Below, piece after piece: positions 48,710 to 60,469 of a stretch of 64,000 nucleotides of DNA. The notes under the pieces were generated by a model. It was not told the DNA's origin and ran no database searches. It saw only the letters and a list, made by a program, of their open reading frames with translations. The position numbers and the translations under genes are program-made. The number at the start of each line of letters is the position of its first letter. Within the stretch, counting starts at the first letter, position 1. Source of the stretch: Torymus aiolomorphi (lineage: Eukaryota; Arthropoda; Insecta; Hymenoptera; Torymidae). The stretch is taken from the NCBI GenBank assembly GCA_036365515.1, contig CM070874.1, positions 113,195,235-113,259,234 on the forward strand. Reading direction: 5' to 3'.

Positions 48710-49370
48710 ATTTTGCTGATTCTACAGCTCCAAATACAAATCCAAACCACACGCCTAATCAACCTTTTCTCTTACCCGATCCCCCTAAAAAAAGCTCTCC
48801 CCACCCTTCCCACAAAAAAGGCTCGAACAAACACGCCACACGACTATATACCTACCCGCCGAGCCTGGAGTACGCGCGCTTACGAAGGGCTACTCGATCC
48901 CTCGCGCGCTCTAATGACGCTACCGCCGCCCTCTCGAGTCCCTGCACTCAAGTACACCCTCTCCCACTAATGCTTAATGAAGTGGAAGCCCGAAGGAATA
49001 TAACTCGTTCGTATTCGCCGCTGCTGCTCGAGGGCCCGATAACGTCGTTATCTCCGCGCCGCGGAGCTTCTTTCACGGCAGTTCTCTCTCTCGGCGGAAG
49101 AAAGGGAGAGGAAGCCTTTGTCGCGCGTAGTTTTGAGAGGGTGAAGGTTGGTACGCGTGCGCATTGTGCGGCTTTTAATATTACAAATTACGACAGGCGT
49201 TCGCGAACGAGTTAAGAAGAAGGACTACGCTTTACAATATTATAACGTAACAAGCATGCATAATGCACCCTTCCGCGATGCGCAAAATTAAACGAGAGTT
49301 GGTAGAGTAGGGGATATTAAATTTTAAAGGGCGCGTGTATTGTTGTCAGCCGCGGTTTTACGAAATTTTT
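48710..49370. other. Skew-switch unit
   Basis: Hand count at 48721-48780 gives C22 G3 A20 T15; at 49141-49200 it gives G18 C10 T18 A14. The core has CTCTCTCTC (49083) and GGCGGAAGAAAGGGAGAGG. Confidence 0.65.
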
Positions 49371-49439
49371 CGTTCAATATTAAAAACGCGCTACTGACTT
49401 TTATTTATATATGTATATACTCGCGAACCGTTTAACAAC

Positions 49440-50440
49440 CGCTTCGCAATCACTCGGAGAAAAGACGGGGAGGAAGAAGAAAAAAAATATATATTCAACT
49501 CGGCACGGACTAAAGAAAACTGCAATTCGGCAAGCGCGAGCGCGCATTCATGCCTCTAATTGAGAACGGCGGAAGAATGGACGAAAAAGACGACGACGGC
49601 GACGACGTCGACGACGTCGCGGGGAGAAAGAAACGGCGGAACGACGACTTTCTTCCCCGGACACGAGCGCTTAGTATTTCGCTCGCAGAGAGAGAGGGAG
49701 CGGGGAAAAAGAGAGAGAAAAGCCCGGTAACGTCGCTCTCCTCTTCTCCTTCTCGAAATACTTTTCATTAGTACAAACACTTGATTCAGTCGCGAGCGCC
49801 TTTTCCCCGCGTGTCTCGCTGAATGCGCGCGTCGACGACGACTACGACGACGGCAACAAAGCGGCAACACTTGAGTTTAATTTTTTTTTTCTTATACCCG
49901 CCTGCCTGCGCGCGTGCAGCGTCGAAATGAAAGGGGGGCGACGCTGCGGCTGGAGGCTGAAGGAAAAGCGCGATACAATGACGAAAGAAAGCGGGATGCG
50001 GTCTGCCTCTCCGTCTGTACCTACATATACGTATAATATGTATGTATGTATAATAAGAGCGCGTGTCTCTTTCTGTAATTACGCGCGTGGCTGGCGTACG
50101 AATGCGCAAGCGCGTTATTGTTGCGACGGCTTGTGTGTAGACGAGCTTGCAACTCGGTTGTATCCATTTTCAATGCATTAGTCCTTCTAATAATTCTTCG
50201 CGTGGAAAGGTGTTCTTGGAAAAACTCGATAAACCGCGGAGAGTCCGAGATCCGGGGGAATCGGAGCGAAAAAAAGTGAGAGGATAAAGGGCGAGAGTTT
50301 CTCGATATGAAGTCGTCGTCGTGGTGGCAGCGGTGATCGTTACGCTGCGAGCTGTAGCTCTTTAAATTCGATTTGCGACTGTGAAAAGAGCATGAAAGGG
50401 TTTCGATTTGCGAAGTGGTGGATTATATTATTGAAAAGGC
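49440..50440. other. Skew-switch unit
   Basis: A short C/A arm precedes a core with GACGACGACGGCGACGACG-type repeats (about 49590-49620), GAGAGAGAGGGAG (49687) and TATGTATGTATG. The G/T arm at 50180-50440 includes GTCGTCGTCGTGGTGGCAG. Confidence 0.5.
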
Positions 50441-50523
50441 AAAGATTTAATGTAAAACTTAAAACATCGAATTACAGCTAAAACAGCTTTTGAATTCGAT
50501 AAAAATAACGTTAATCCCATCCA

Positions 50524-50775
50524 CTCTCTAAAGTTGAATTAGTGAAAATTGCTCCACCATTTCAATTAGTAGAAAAAACTACTAATTATTAGTGAATATT
50601 CACTATTTCATTAGTGGTTTTTTAAAAACTACTAATTAAATTAGTAAAAACTACTAATCAAAATAGTAGTTTTAATAAACTACTAAATGAAATAGTGAAT
50701 ATTCACTAATAAATTAGAAGTTTTTTCTACTAATTGAAATGGTGGAGCAATTTTCACTAATTCAACTTTAGAGAG
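50524..50775. mobile_element. Palindromic MITE-like element built of CTACTAAT words
   Basis: Outer arms share CTCTCTAAAGTTGAATTAG, AAATTGCTCCACCATTTC and AGTGAATATTCACTA. The interior repeats ACTACTAAT/ATTAGTAGT, so several alternative hairpins are possible. It is about 252 bp with no coding capacity. No clear target duplication is seen. Confidence 0.75.
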
Positions 50776-50789
50776 CATCGATACCCTTT

Positions 50790-51310
50790 CTATACGAGAA
50801 CGCTGATATATAACCAAACAGCAATACCACGAAACGTCGACTGCGCAACAGCCCAGCTGTTCGGCGACACGACGCTTTCATAAATCTGACGAAGACTACG
50901 CGCCAGGTATACATATATACAGAGGTAGCGGCGAAACGAGACGCGACGGCAGCAAGAGCCGCGTAACGATTATCTCACTTTCTCGGAGCGCGCTGGCGCG
51001 GCGAGTTGAGCGAACTCAACCTTCTTACGCCTCGGCTGTGCTAACTTGGCTCGCTCGCTCGCTCGCTCTCTCTCTCTCATGAAAAACGGGTCGCCGCGCT
51101 CGGCAGTACACGGATTATCGCTGCGCCGCTAAAGATATTAATTAATCGGACCCTGTATGTGCGTGTGTGGGTGGGTGAGCAGCAGCGTAATTCTTGGAGT
51201 GGAAATGTCGAGTCTTAATTTGTTATTTTTTATACGAGGAGGGGTTGGGGTTTGTTTTTTAGTGGTAATTACGGTGCGATTTTTAAGAAAGGGAGTAGAG
51301 AGTTTTCAAA
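50790..51310. other. Skew-switch unit
   Basis: The C/A arm at 50790-50900 precedes a core with (GCTC)n at about 51050-51068 followed by TCTCTCTCTCTC. The G/T arm at 51150-51310 includes GTGTGTGGGTGGGTGAGC. Confidence 0.55.
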
Positions 51311-51475
51311 AATGCAGGTATAAAGTATGAAATAAAAATAACTTAAAAAAATAATGTAGGTGGAAATAACGAAAGAAGTCTAAGATAAGATAAAAACTGT
51401 AGATTGACAGGACAGAAACATGAACGACTGATTCTTCGCACTCGACTAGAGCGTGATTTGTACACTCACAGGACG

Positions 51476-52236
51476 GCGCACAGTGTAAGATTTTGGACAA
51501 AAAATAAAGGTAGTGTAATTATTAACAAAATCGAATAATTATGGTGTCTAAAGAAAAGTATTTCCTTTAAGAATAAAGTAAGGCTGCCGCGACAAAGATT
51601 TATCATGAATTGAAACCTTTTTAATAGGTAAAAAATTAAACCTGTATATTTCCTAGAACACCGTGGTATGTCTTCAAGATGTAGATAGAGAAACACAGCA
51701 TTTCTTGTATATGTTTCTTAGTAATTTTTAGCATGTAACAGGCCTTATGTGGATATAAATATTTACAAAGTTATTATTTATGTGAAATTCAAAAAACATT
51801 TTTGCTAAAAATTAATAGAAAATTGCACTCAAACATGGAATGCATTAAGAATAAAAATTCTGAAAATTGTTATTTTGTATTTTTATGGAAACTTGAAATT
51901 ACCTATAAGTTCATATGCTACCACAAATGATAAGTAGGAAAAAATTACAATAAACAAAATTATTGTTAACATTTAATGAAAAGGAAATACAGAATTAAGT
52001 TTCATGAAGCTAAGTGTCAATCTATTTGCAGCGATTTTTTTCTGTCCATACAAGTTTCCAGATTGATACTGATTTGGAAAATTGTAGGTTCAATAATGTG
52101 TAGGTTGACAAATCTCTATCGCGGCAGCCTTACTTTCTTCCAAAAGACAATACCTTTCTTTAGACACCATAACTATTTCATTTTCATAATAATTTCAATA
52201 CCTTGCGATTTTTGTCCAAAATCTTACACTGTGCGG
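51476..52236. mobile_element. Inverted-repeat element with GCACAGTGTAAG tips
   Basis: Left tip GCACAGTGTAAGATTTTGG and right tip CCAAAATCTTACACTGTGC are exact inverted partners. Arms of about 140 bp continue with small indels (ATTATGGTGTCTAAAGAAA; AAGTAAGGCTGCCGCGA). The central 480 bp are AT-rich with no recognisable transposase. A CAGTG-type tip is seen in some hAT-like elements, but the class is uncertain. It lies within the left arm of a skew unit. Confidence 0.75.
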
Positions 52237-52239
52237 CGC

Positions 52240-52640
52240 CGGCTCGCAAAGTGCGCTAATAAAAGGATCTCGCGCCCGAAATATTTTACGAGTGACGCGC
52301 GTGCGCTCTGCACTCGAAATCTCGCGCGCGCGAGTTCAATTGACACTTTTATTCGCGAAAGAGATACGCGCCGTCGCCTCGGCGAAGAACGGCTCGCAAG
52401 AGATTCTGAAGTATCAATAAAACTCGCGCGAGGATATATCCTGTGGGCGGTGCGCGCATCACGCTCGAAATTCAAATGATGACGCGAGTGTGAGAAAAGT
52501 ACCGTTGAGGGGTTTATGGTGAGCCTAGATGGGTGTCATTTATTTATGAAAAATAGTCGTGGATTGCAGGGGTTCTGGATTCAGTAGAAAAGGTCGTTCA
52601 AGACAGACTGTCCGTATAGTACAGTGTGAAAAGGTATTTC
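52240..52640. other. Core and right arm of a skew unit, left arm displaced
   Basis: A CpG core (52240-52460, CGCGCGCGCGAG at about 52324) is followed directly by a G/T-rich arm (52480-52630, GGGGTTTATGGTGAGC). The 51.5 kb element takes the place of the left arm. Confidence 0.45.
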
Positions 52641-52653
52641 TCTATTCTTTAAA

Positions 52654-53237
52654 ACATTTTATCTACTCCTGTGCGTGAAGTAGGCCTTTTTTTCATCGTT
52701 TTCTGTGCGTAAAGTAACACTTCACGCAGACCTATGCGTGAAGTAGTCAGGTGTGCGTGAAGTAATGCGTGAAGTAGTAGAATGCATATTTTGATCGGGA
52801 GAGCGTCGATATTAAAAGCACAAGGTCTGTTGTCATTGTTTTTTTTTTAAATTTATTTGGTATTGAGATTCCTTTTATTTATTTAATTTTTAAATACTTT
52901 AACGATGAGTTTATTATTTTTTATTTTTAATATATTAATATAATATATTAAGAATATATATTAAGTGACTTGAATCCACGAATTCATATAGAATTTAAAA
53001 ATTTAATTATTTTAAAGAATTTTAAATATATTTTATGGAGGGGGCTCTGCCCCCCAACCACTCGGCGGGGGCTTCGCCCACTGCGGCCTTGGACCCGCTC
53101 CTGCCCCTCTACACCCTTTTCTGATCATACTCTTTTATTTCCTATTTTTTCCCGTTGATTCGATTTTGTATTGAAAAGTTGTTTACCATACATATGGTTA
53201 GTAAAGCCTACTTCACGCACAGTAGAAGATAAAATAT
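52654..53237. mobile_element. Inverted-repeat element with GCGTGAAGTA iterons
   Basis: The ends are inverted partners containing CTGTGCGTGAAGTAGGC. The left 130 bp carry further copies of GCGTGAAGTA in both senses (52707 variant, 52719 reverse, 52737, 52755, 52767). Another reverse copy is in the right end. The middle is AT-rich except for a GC-rich hairpin block at 53037-53115. Repeated sub-terminal words like these often bind a transposase, which would be inference here. No protein is encoded. Confidence 0.7.
53037..53115 (+). repeat. GC-rich hairpin block inside AT-rich element
   Basis: GGGGGCTCTGCCCCC and GGGGGCTTCGCCCAC form short GC hairpins, followed by a C-rich stretch. The sharp change from the AT-rich flanks marks a separate functional or acquired piece. 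Confidence 0.6.
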
Positions 53238-53339
53238 TGTAAGTAACTCGTGCGTAAGACTTTACGCACTAGTTGCTTAAACTACTATTAGAAATTTAAA
53301 ATATTCTAGAAAACTAGTTACTCCAAGCGTCTTTCTAAA

Positions 53340-53930
53340 CGCCGAGGACATTTCCGCCTCTTACCCTCTAATTTCATTCTATTCGCAATTGCGCACTGCT
53401 GCAGCCAGCCACACCACACCACCAGCCTTTGTTAAAAATTTCCACGGCGCGCACGAGCGTTGGGCTACGTGCATATTATAGCACGTACTTTCTTGCCGAT
53501 TTGGCAAAAGGTACACGTCGCGCGCGTGAGCTAGCGAGCGAGCGCCCCCGGAGTTTCGCCTCGGAAAACTTTGTTAAGCCTCGGGAAAAGGGAAAGCCCG
53601 CGCGCGCGCGAAGGGAGCCCGGGAAACAATGATGCTGCAGGAATTACAAAGGAGCGCCGGCGGACGTGGGGGGTAGGGAGAAGGAAGAGGAGGAAAAATA
53701 GAGGAGAGTGGAGAAGGGTAGGTGGAGAAAGGGGGAGAGAGAGAGGGACGAGAAAGTTCGAAAGTGGCAATCTTTTTTTAAGTTGCTACGCGGCCCTAAT
53801 GACAGAGGTAGTTGTTGGGGTGTGGGATTTTACTTTAATTAGAGGATTGTTTAAAGACTTTTTTCTAATAATATTTTGGAAATAATGATGAGAATATATA
53901 ATATTGGATCAGTAGTTTAAAATTAAAGGT
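53340..53930. other. Skew-switch unit
   Basis: The C/A arm at 53345-53445 includes CCAGCCACACCACACCACC. The CpG core has CGCGCGCGCGAAGG at about 53600. The G arm at 53650-53900 includes GAGGAGGAAAAATAGAGGAG and GTTGTTGGGGTGTGG. Confidence 0.6.
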
Positions 53931-53989
53931 GTATCTTTGTTCAATAAACTAATGAGAACAGTTTGTGAAAAACGTATACAATGCGCTTG

Positions 53990-54830
53990 TTTAGTAACAA
54001 TAAAAGGCGAAAAATGGCATTTCGAGTTTGAAGTTCCACACTCGCAAGCACCACTCCGCATAAATCAAATGAATACATCTTCCGAAATTCACTTAGCAAC
54101 TTTGACTTGCCTACCTCCTTTCTCACCCAAATTTCCTCCATCGTCTGGAAAATTTCAAAGTTAATCCTGAACATCTTAACAAAACGACCAAGTAGTAGGC
54201 TCCCTTCTCCTTCTAAAATTAAATTTTCGAAATTTTGCATGTGCAAAGGCTCTCGTTCTCTTTTCTTCCCCCCTGTAAACATCGCGACGCGCGGGAAAAG
54301 CACGAGAATCACGCCAGACAGCGAAGGGAGGAAGGAGGGCGAAAGGATTTCCGCGAAAGCTCGTTCGCCCGCCTACGAATGCGATCCGAAACGCGCGCAC
54401 AGCACGCGAAGGTACGGAGAAATCGATACAGGCGTCTACTCTCGCAGAGGGAGAGAGAGAGCAGTTCTCTCGGCGCGCGCGCTTATCTTTTTCCTTCTCT
54501 TTTAAAGAAGATGTCTGCTTTCGTCCGGAGAAATCAATAGCGGCCCAAAAAACGAAGGAGAGGAGAGGAGGATGCTGGAGGAGGAAAAGAAGAAGCTAGC
54601 GGCGCGTGGGGGCCGAGATAGTGTGTTATTGGGCTAGGGTTTTTTTTCTGCGATTGCCCGGAGTTGAGGTTTTAATGAGAAGTTGTATGTTGGCATGATG
54701 ATGATTTTGTAAATGGATTATGGGTGGAATTGATGACTGGTAATGGCGTGATTTGCTGGCTTAGAGGATGCTAATTTTAATGTATGTTGGTGGCTAATTT
54801 GTTTGACCCTTCTCGATATGCGTTGTTTAG
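53990..54830. other. Skew-switch unit
   Basis: The C/A arm at 54030-54190 leads into a core with GAGAGAGAGAG (54450) and CG alternation. The G/T arm at 54550-54830 includes AGGAGAGGAGAGGAGGATG. The unit begins soon after the previous right arm. Confidence 0.6.
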
Positions 54831-55639
54831 AGAGCACTGTTAATTACGAAGCTTAGTTAAATACTCTTGTGGATAAACCAAAAATTTGTATTATAATGTT
54901 CTCTTAAATTATACGTATTTTAGTTTTATTTTCTGGTTTGTTAAAAGCATTGATTTGGGTTGGAATATTTTTGGTAAAGTTTCTAAAAAGTAAATTAGAA
55001 TACTTTATATTTTATTACAAAGAAACATTTAAATACCGTTTTCGTAATTATTTGATAATTACATATTTCTTTTAAATTACTTACTTAATTTCATGCAAGT
55101 ATTAATACTGTTTTAATGATAAGTTAAAAATCCACATTTATTGTATGTCATCTGGAATTTCACGAGAGTTAATTTATCTAAATTCGTAATTCGCAATTAT
55201 TAACTGCTCGAGTAAATAAATTTAATTCGTAATCTCCGTATTACATAATAATAATGTGTGTATAAACGTTATAAAGTTGCGAAATTTAATTGAGAAAGAA
55301 GCTCTCGTTCGCAACGTCAAATATATAAACTGCCAAATTACTGTAGTAGAAGGACCCAGAATATTCTAGTGAATTTTAGTTTTTAATCGATACATTAGCT
55401 ATTTATAATGTATATGTACATAACTGTTGTAAAATGTTACGGTATTCATGAATTTCCAGCGTAATCCTATTTATTAGTGAACAAAATTAAGTGTACCGAA
55501 TCAAACATGTACCTAAAAGCTTTTCAATGCATATTTAGTATGGCTGTAACAGAGTACTCTATAAATTTTGACATGGAAATGCATGAATTCATTTTTATTT
55601 TATTTGCTACACTACCTTTAAAAACAACGCTAATACTCA
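54831..55639. other. AT-rich DNA, no gene seen
   Basis: A long AT-rich stretch with almost no CpG. A small frame at 55477-55743 has no recognisable motif. No repeat is identified. Confidence 0.45.
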
Positions 55640-55846
55640 AATTTTCAATTCCACGAATTTACAAATCCATTGTCACCACAATTTCATTCCGACAAAAAAC
55701 ACGAAAACACTGCTATAACTCAAACCTTGAACTTCCTTTTTAAAAAACACTCCCACCGCTTTTCTCTACTTTTCGCTCAACAGAGCGCGCGAGCGCACAT
55801 AGAAACCGCAAGACACGATAATCGATTTTCGCTCTCTGCACCCTCC

Positions 55847-55881
<35 letters not shown>

Positions 55882-56260
55882 ACACACATATACACAGCAG
55901 GCGGCTCACGTTATCGGCGGCTTCCGTCGCCGTCGTCTCCTCTTCTCTCGACCTTCGACCGTCGAAGGTCTCTGACGTCCTTGTCTCGCGCCGGAGTTTC
56001 TTCCGCTTCCGCGGCGAAATCATCCGCCGCCGAAGGGAATTCCCGCCGTAGCGCGCCCTTTGGTCTCGTTCGCGATTGCCGTCAGGTTGGGTTGGAGTCG
56101 CGGTGCTGGTCGATTTTCAGGGGAAGGGGTTTTTTCGAGAGAGGACAGAGGGGCTGGATAGGTGATTGATCGAGGCGGTTTGAACTTCTATAAATAGGGT
56201 TTGTGGTTGGAATGAAGCGGTGGATGGAGAAAATTTTGTAATACAGAGACGTTGATTCAA
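55640..56260. other. Skew-switch unit
   Basis: The C/A arm at 55660-55790 is followed by (CT)n at 55852-55879 and a GTCGCCGTCGTC core. The G/T arm at 56080-56250 includes GGTTGGGTTGGAGTCG. Confidence 0.6.
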
Positions 56261-56361
56261 TTAACGAGTTATTTTTTGTGCTGTAAATCTCTTGTATAAG
56301 GATAAAAATAAATATTTGTTTTTAGCTTCATACTGTATACTTCATTTCACAGCCGTACGCT

Positions 56362-57020
56362 TAAGGGGGTTAGACACCTTTTTTCCTGAAAATAGAAAGG
56401 TCATTTTTTAATATATAAATATCCACTGATTATTCTACAATTTTTTCTCCTAAAAGAGGGTATATTTACCTTACTTTAGCACTTTACCTGGACCTTTCTA
56501 TCGGCTAGAACCATAGTTATCAGTGGAACAAGTTTTACCACTGCCCACAAGGTTTCAGATAATCCTATGGATAAAATTACTATAAATTTGAACTGGATAC
56601 TCCTGAATAGTATAATTCTGGTATGAATGTAGGATTTTTTGATAAATCGAAAAAAAAAAGTTTTGACACGAATTTTTCATTAATTTTTCTCACTTTTTTT
56701 GTTTTTGCAAATTTTTTCTTATGTAAAAGTTTTTCCTGAATTGAATAAAAAATTCTACATTCATACCAGAATTATCCTATTTAGGAGTACCCAGTTCAAA
56801 TTTAGAGTCATTTTATCCATAGGATTATTTGAAACATTGTACGCAGTGGTAAAACTTGTTCCACCGATAACTATGATTCTAGCCGATAGAAAGACACAGG
56901 TAAAGTGCTAAAGTAAAGGTAAATATACCCTCTTTTAGGGGAAGAAATTGTAAAATAATCAGTGGATATTAAAATAAGAATTTTTTATTTTCAGGAAAAA
57001 AAGGTGTCTAGCCTCCTAAA
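56362..57020. mobile_element. Long inverted-repeat (near-palindromic) element
   Basis: Arms of about 310 bp begin GGGGGTTAGACACCTTTTTT and end with the diverged complement. They share CCTGAAAATA, TTACCACTG, CCTATGGATAAAAT, TTCTGGTATGAATGTAG and their complements. The centre at about 56640-56720 is T-rich. Arm divergence of some tens of bases indicates an older insertion. There is no coding capacity. Confidence 0.8.
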
Positions 57021-57619
57021 AGTGAATTAATTTTTAAAATTGCGTTATTTAATCAGAGCTGAACAGCTTGGACTCTTTTTACAGAATCTCGCTAGCATGA
57101 ATTATCGATGTAACGGTTCCCTCGTTTCTCCTTCAAACAAAATGGGTCATTGAACATTGATTTCGCCCGCTACATTTCCATTTATATTTATAAAACAAAC
57201 AAAAAAAAGGAGAACGCTTAACCTTTCGGATCACGCATGACGCGAACTTATACGCGTGTCCGCGAAAGCAAATTGGTTTATCAGTCGGCAGCTCGCTCCT
57301 TTTTTGAAATGAACATCACGCGGCTGATGAAATTTTTCAGCGGTTCGATTAACGTTGTCAATGTGCACACATATTATATGTATACAAAAAAACTCAGTGT
57401 CGCGTAATAATAAAAAGCCGTAACTGGAAAACGAACGGGGAAATTCGCATTATTAATACCAGCGAGATCGGCTGAAATGTCGTTTGTAAATATTTGCGCG
57501 AAAAAGGAGCACCGCGCGAGCCCGGAAAATATCATTTACATTTTGTAGTATACATTTTTTTGCGATAAAATCGTACTTTAAATCACGTGAAATTATATAT
57601 TTTTTAGATTAAAAGAAAA
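57021..57619. other. Non-coding DNA, no gene seen
   Basis: Mixed DNA with scattered CpG. No supported feature. Confidence 0.4.
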
Positions 57620-58540
57620 AAAAGCGACTCAGAAAATAAACGGAAATGTAAACTCACCAACACGCCGCTACCGTTAATATTTCCGCTCTCTAAAAATAAT
57701 CCAAATACTTACCCTTTCGCTTTGCGCGTCTACTCGACCAAAAAAAAATTCATCAAAAAGCCAAAATCACGCGCGCGCGCACACACGTGTGCTAGATTTA
57801 GAAGCAGCGCTTCAACTCCCCCTCCTCCTCTCTAAAATCGTTTTATGATCACACACACACACGCACGTGGCAATCGTGAAAATCTCATCACCTCACCTCG
57901 CAAAAACACCCAGCAGCAGCGGCGGCGCTTTTTGCGATAGCTCTCAACGACACCTAAAAAGAGTCCGCTTGAAAAAAAACCTCTTCCCCTCTCGCTGCAC
58001 TGGAAAAAGTATAATTCGAGAGCGCAGTTAGCGGCGCTCCCGGCGTCAGGGATTGCCAGTAAATCAACGAAATTTTCTCGTCAGCTCCACACCGTGGCAG
58101 TAACAACTCGTTTTCCGCGACAATGGCGCGCGAACTTCTCCCGGCCTCTTATCCTCTTTTCTCGGGGGGTTGTTATGCCACGCGCTCGCTCGCGCGATCT
58201 CGGGGATGAATCCTTCGAGAGTCTCGAGGACGCGCGACGCAACAATGCCGCACGGGCGCAAAGTTGTTTCGCCGCCGAGTCCGAGGGGGGGGGGGGGGGG
58301 CACACAAAGAAAAGAAGCGGGGAAGGAGAGGGATGGGAAGTCGGTTTGCGCGTTGATGGCGAAATAATGTTGTTGAGGAGAGGGCTGAGATGGCAAAGCG
58401 TCGAGAGGGTTTAGGGAAGTTTGCACCAAGTGTTGGTCGGGCTTTCGTAATGTTTTTATCGGAGTGATGGTTAGCCTTTGGACAGTTGAAGAGGATTCTC
58501 AGATAGAGTGTGATAAGTCGAATTTGTCTCAATAGTGATA
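57620..58540. other. Skew-switch unit (clear)
   Basis: The C/A arm at 57640-57970 includes CACACACACACAC and CCCCCTCCTCCTCTC. The CpG core at 58020-58280 ends in a G-run of about 16 (58286-58301). The G/T arm at 58310-58540 includes GTTGTTGAGGAGAGGGCTG. Confidence 0.7.
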
Positions 58541-58599
58541 AATAAATGTAAAGTAATTGCATTTATTATGACGTTTTAGTCATCGCGGGCTTCCTCACA

Positions 58600-59420
58600 C
58601 ATTCTGACGCACTACGATATCATGAATACTCCAAAAGCTTAAACTGGTTCAATTTGACAGCCGCCAGTACATCATTAGCAATTTATACGTGTGTCTGATT
58701 ACCCTCTTTAATTCAATTGACGAAAACAAACTCGTCGGGTCTTGCAGACAGTTTCTTTTACTAAACAATGATCCTCCGTAGCACACGTTATACCGACAGC
58801 CCACTAAATCTTCCACCGTTTCATTAAACTATTCAAAAAACAATGACGACCCCGTCTTCAATCCTCTCGCACTTTACAACTGGAAAAACGCCGAAATACA
58901 CCTTTCTCGCAATTGTTCACGCGCGCACGTGCGCCGCCATTTGTCTCCTCGACGCGCAAAAATGTTGAGTCTCGCGCGAAAAACCAAGGAGAAAGAGAGA
59001 CAAAAGTTAGTCACGAAAGTTATGGTGCAGAAGAAGAAGAAGAAGAAGAAGACGCGTCTACTACGGTTTCCTCTCGTTCGTTTTGCTCTTTCTTCGTGCG
59101 GAGCCGGAGGAGCAGTCGCGCGCGCGCGGGCGGACCGGCTTAATTTTGGATAAGAAAACGAGCAAGAGTTTAAGCACTCATTCCGAGGCCTTCTTAGCGC
59201 GGAGGCCGTTTGCGACTTAATAAACGGCGCGCTCGCTCGCTCGGCGTTTAGGGAGTGCTGAGAGACTCGTTTTTCTTTTATTTTTGTGTATCGTTGTGGG
59301 AGTTTTTTTTTTTTTTTTGTTTTCGTCGAGGGGTTTTGGGGATGAGTGTAATCTTCGGTACGTTGTTGTAGCTGAATATTAAGTGTGCGATTAAAGATGT
59401 TTTTCGAGCGAATATTCTTT
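58600..59420. other. Skew-switch unit (clear)
   Basis: Hand count at 58801-58860 gives C19 G4 A21 T16; at 59281-59340 it gives G18 C3 T36 A3. The core has (GAA)n at 59031-59050 and CG alternation at about 59117. Confidence 0.7.
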
Positions 59421-59499
59421 TTCTTTTACTTTTATTTTATCAAGTATTAAACGCGTAGTTTTTTTTTTTATTTAGTATCCTGTTCGCGGTTTGGAATAT

Positions 59500-60450
59500 T
59501 TTCCGCGCCTACCTTGCGATTATTCAAACGCACAGGCGGAAACTAACATTGCGTAAGTTATGACTTCATGTTTCGCTAAGTTCAGGAATGAAGTCATGCC
59601 AGAACTGTAATTTCCATCTATATAACGGTAAAAAGTATAAAAATACGGCTATTACCTTCGAGCATGTAATCATCGGCAAATGAAGCGAATAAAATACGCG
59701 TCGATGAAGCTATTAGAATGAAAATTACAATGACAATTTAAAAATACTTCAGCGTTTCTCAACATCATTTCCATATAATACCATGCATTCTCTTAATCAC
59801 GCAAATTAATTTACCTCTGATGATGACAAAACCAATCTCACGATCGCCGTATTTTTCTTCTTTTGTTCCAGGTGAGCGTTCTATCCGTCCTCCTCATCTT
59901 CGTATCCCTCCTCATTGTCAACCGCGGAGCTATATGCCCGGGTTAATCTCTTCTTGGGCAGGTTCAGCGACGGAAAAGGTTGTACAAACTCAACGGCGTA
60001 CGCGCAATATATATACGCATGTCCCACCCAGCCACACTGAAAGACAGTCGTTCGCTGCCAATCTGGGCCAATGAGCGTGTGTACACGCGCTAATCAGCGC
60101 CGACGGGATAATTTGCGCGCGTCGATGCGAAAAAGTAGGCTAGTTAAGGAAGTGGGCTGTGTACGCGAGAGGGTGAATGGGGGAAACACACGCGTACTGG
60201 TATATAGGTGCGGGTGTATCGATTGCCAGGCGAGATGCGTCGGATGAATTTTTAATTACTTATAGTGAGAGGTGGCTATGTATTGGATTTAAATCTTCGC
60301 TCGCTGATGCGCGCGCAGAGCTGCGCTGAGTAATTGGAAGACATTTTATTGGCAGATTTATGTTTTTGCGGCAGATTTTAATGTCAAAATTGAAAGTCAA
60401 GTGCGGGGTATTGAATTTTTTTTAATTTGAGAATTATAAGTTCGCCAACT
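59500..60450. other. Skew-switch unit (weak left arm)
   Basis: Left arm at 59760-59860, core at 59870-60130, G/T arm at 60130-60450. ATGACTTCAT and ATGAAGTCAT at about 59560-59600 form a small hairpin. Confidence 0.45.
59851..59946 (+). other. Candidate splice acceptor fused to donor, or small terminal exon
   Basis: TTTTTCTTCTTTTGTTCCAG (AG at 59870-59871) is followed at once by GTGAGC, a good donor. It may be a ratchet point. Alternatively, reading on in frame gives a short hydrophobic peptide (VLSVLLIFVSLLIV) and a stop near 59943, so a small terminal exon is possible. No nearby GTAAGT is visible. Confidence 0.3.
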
Positions 60451-60469
60451 GTTGTTGTTTTGAAAACTC

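Noticed and set aside
53037..53115. Bacterial contamination suggested by GC hairpins
   Set aside because: Embedded in AT-rich eukaryote-type repeat DNA with matching element ends on both sides.
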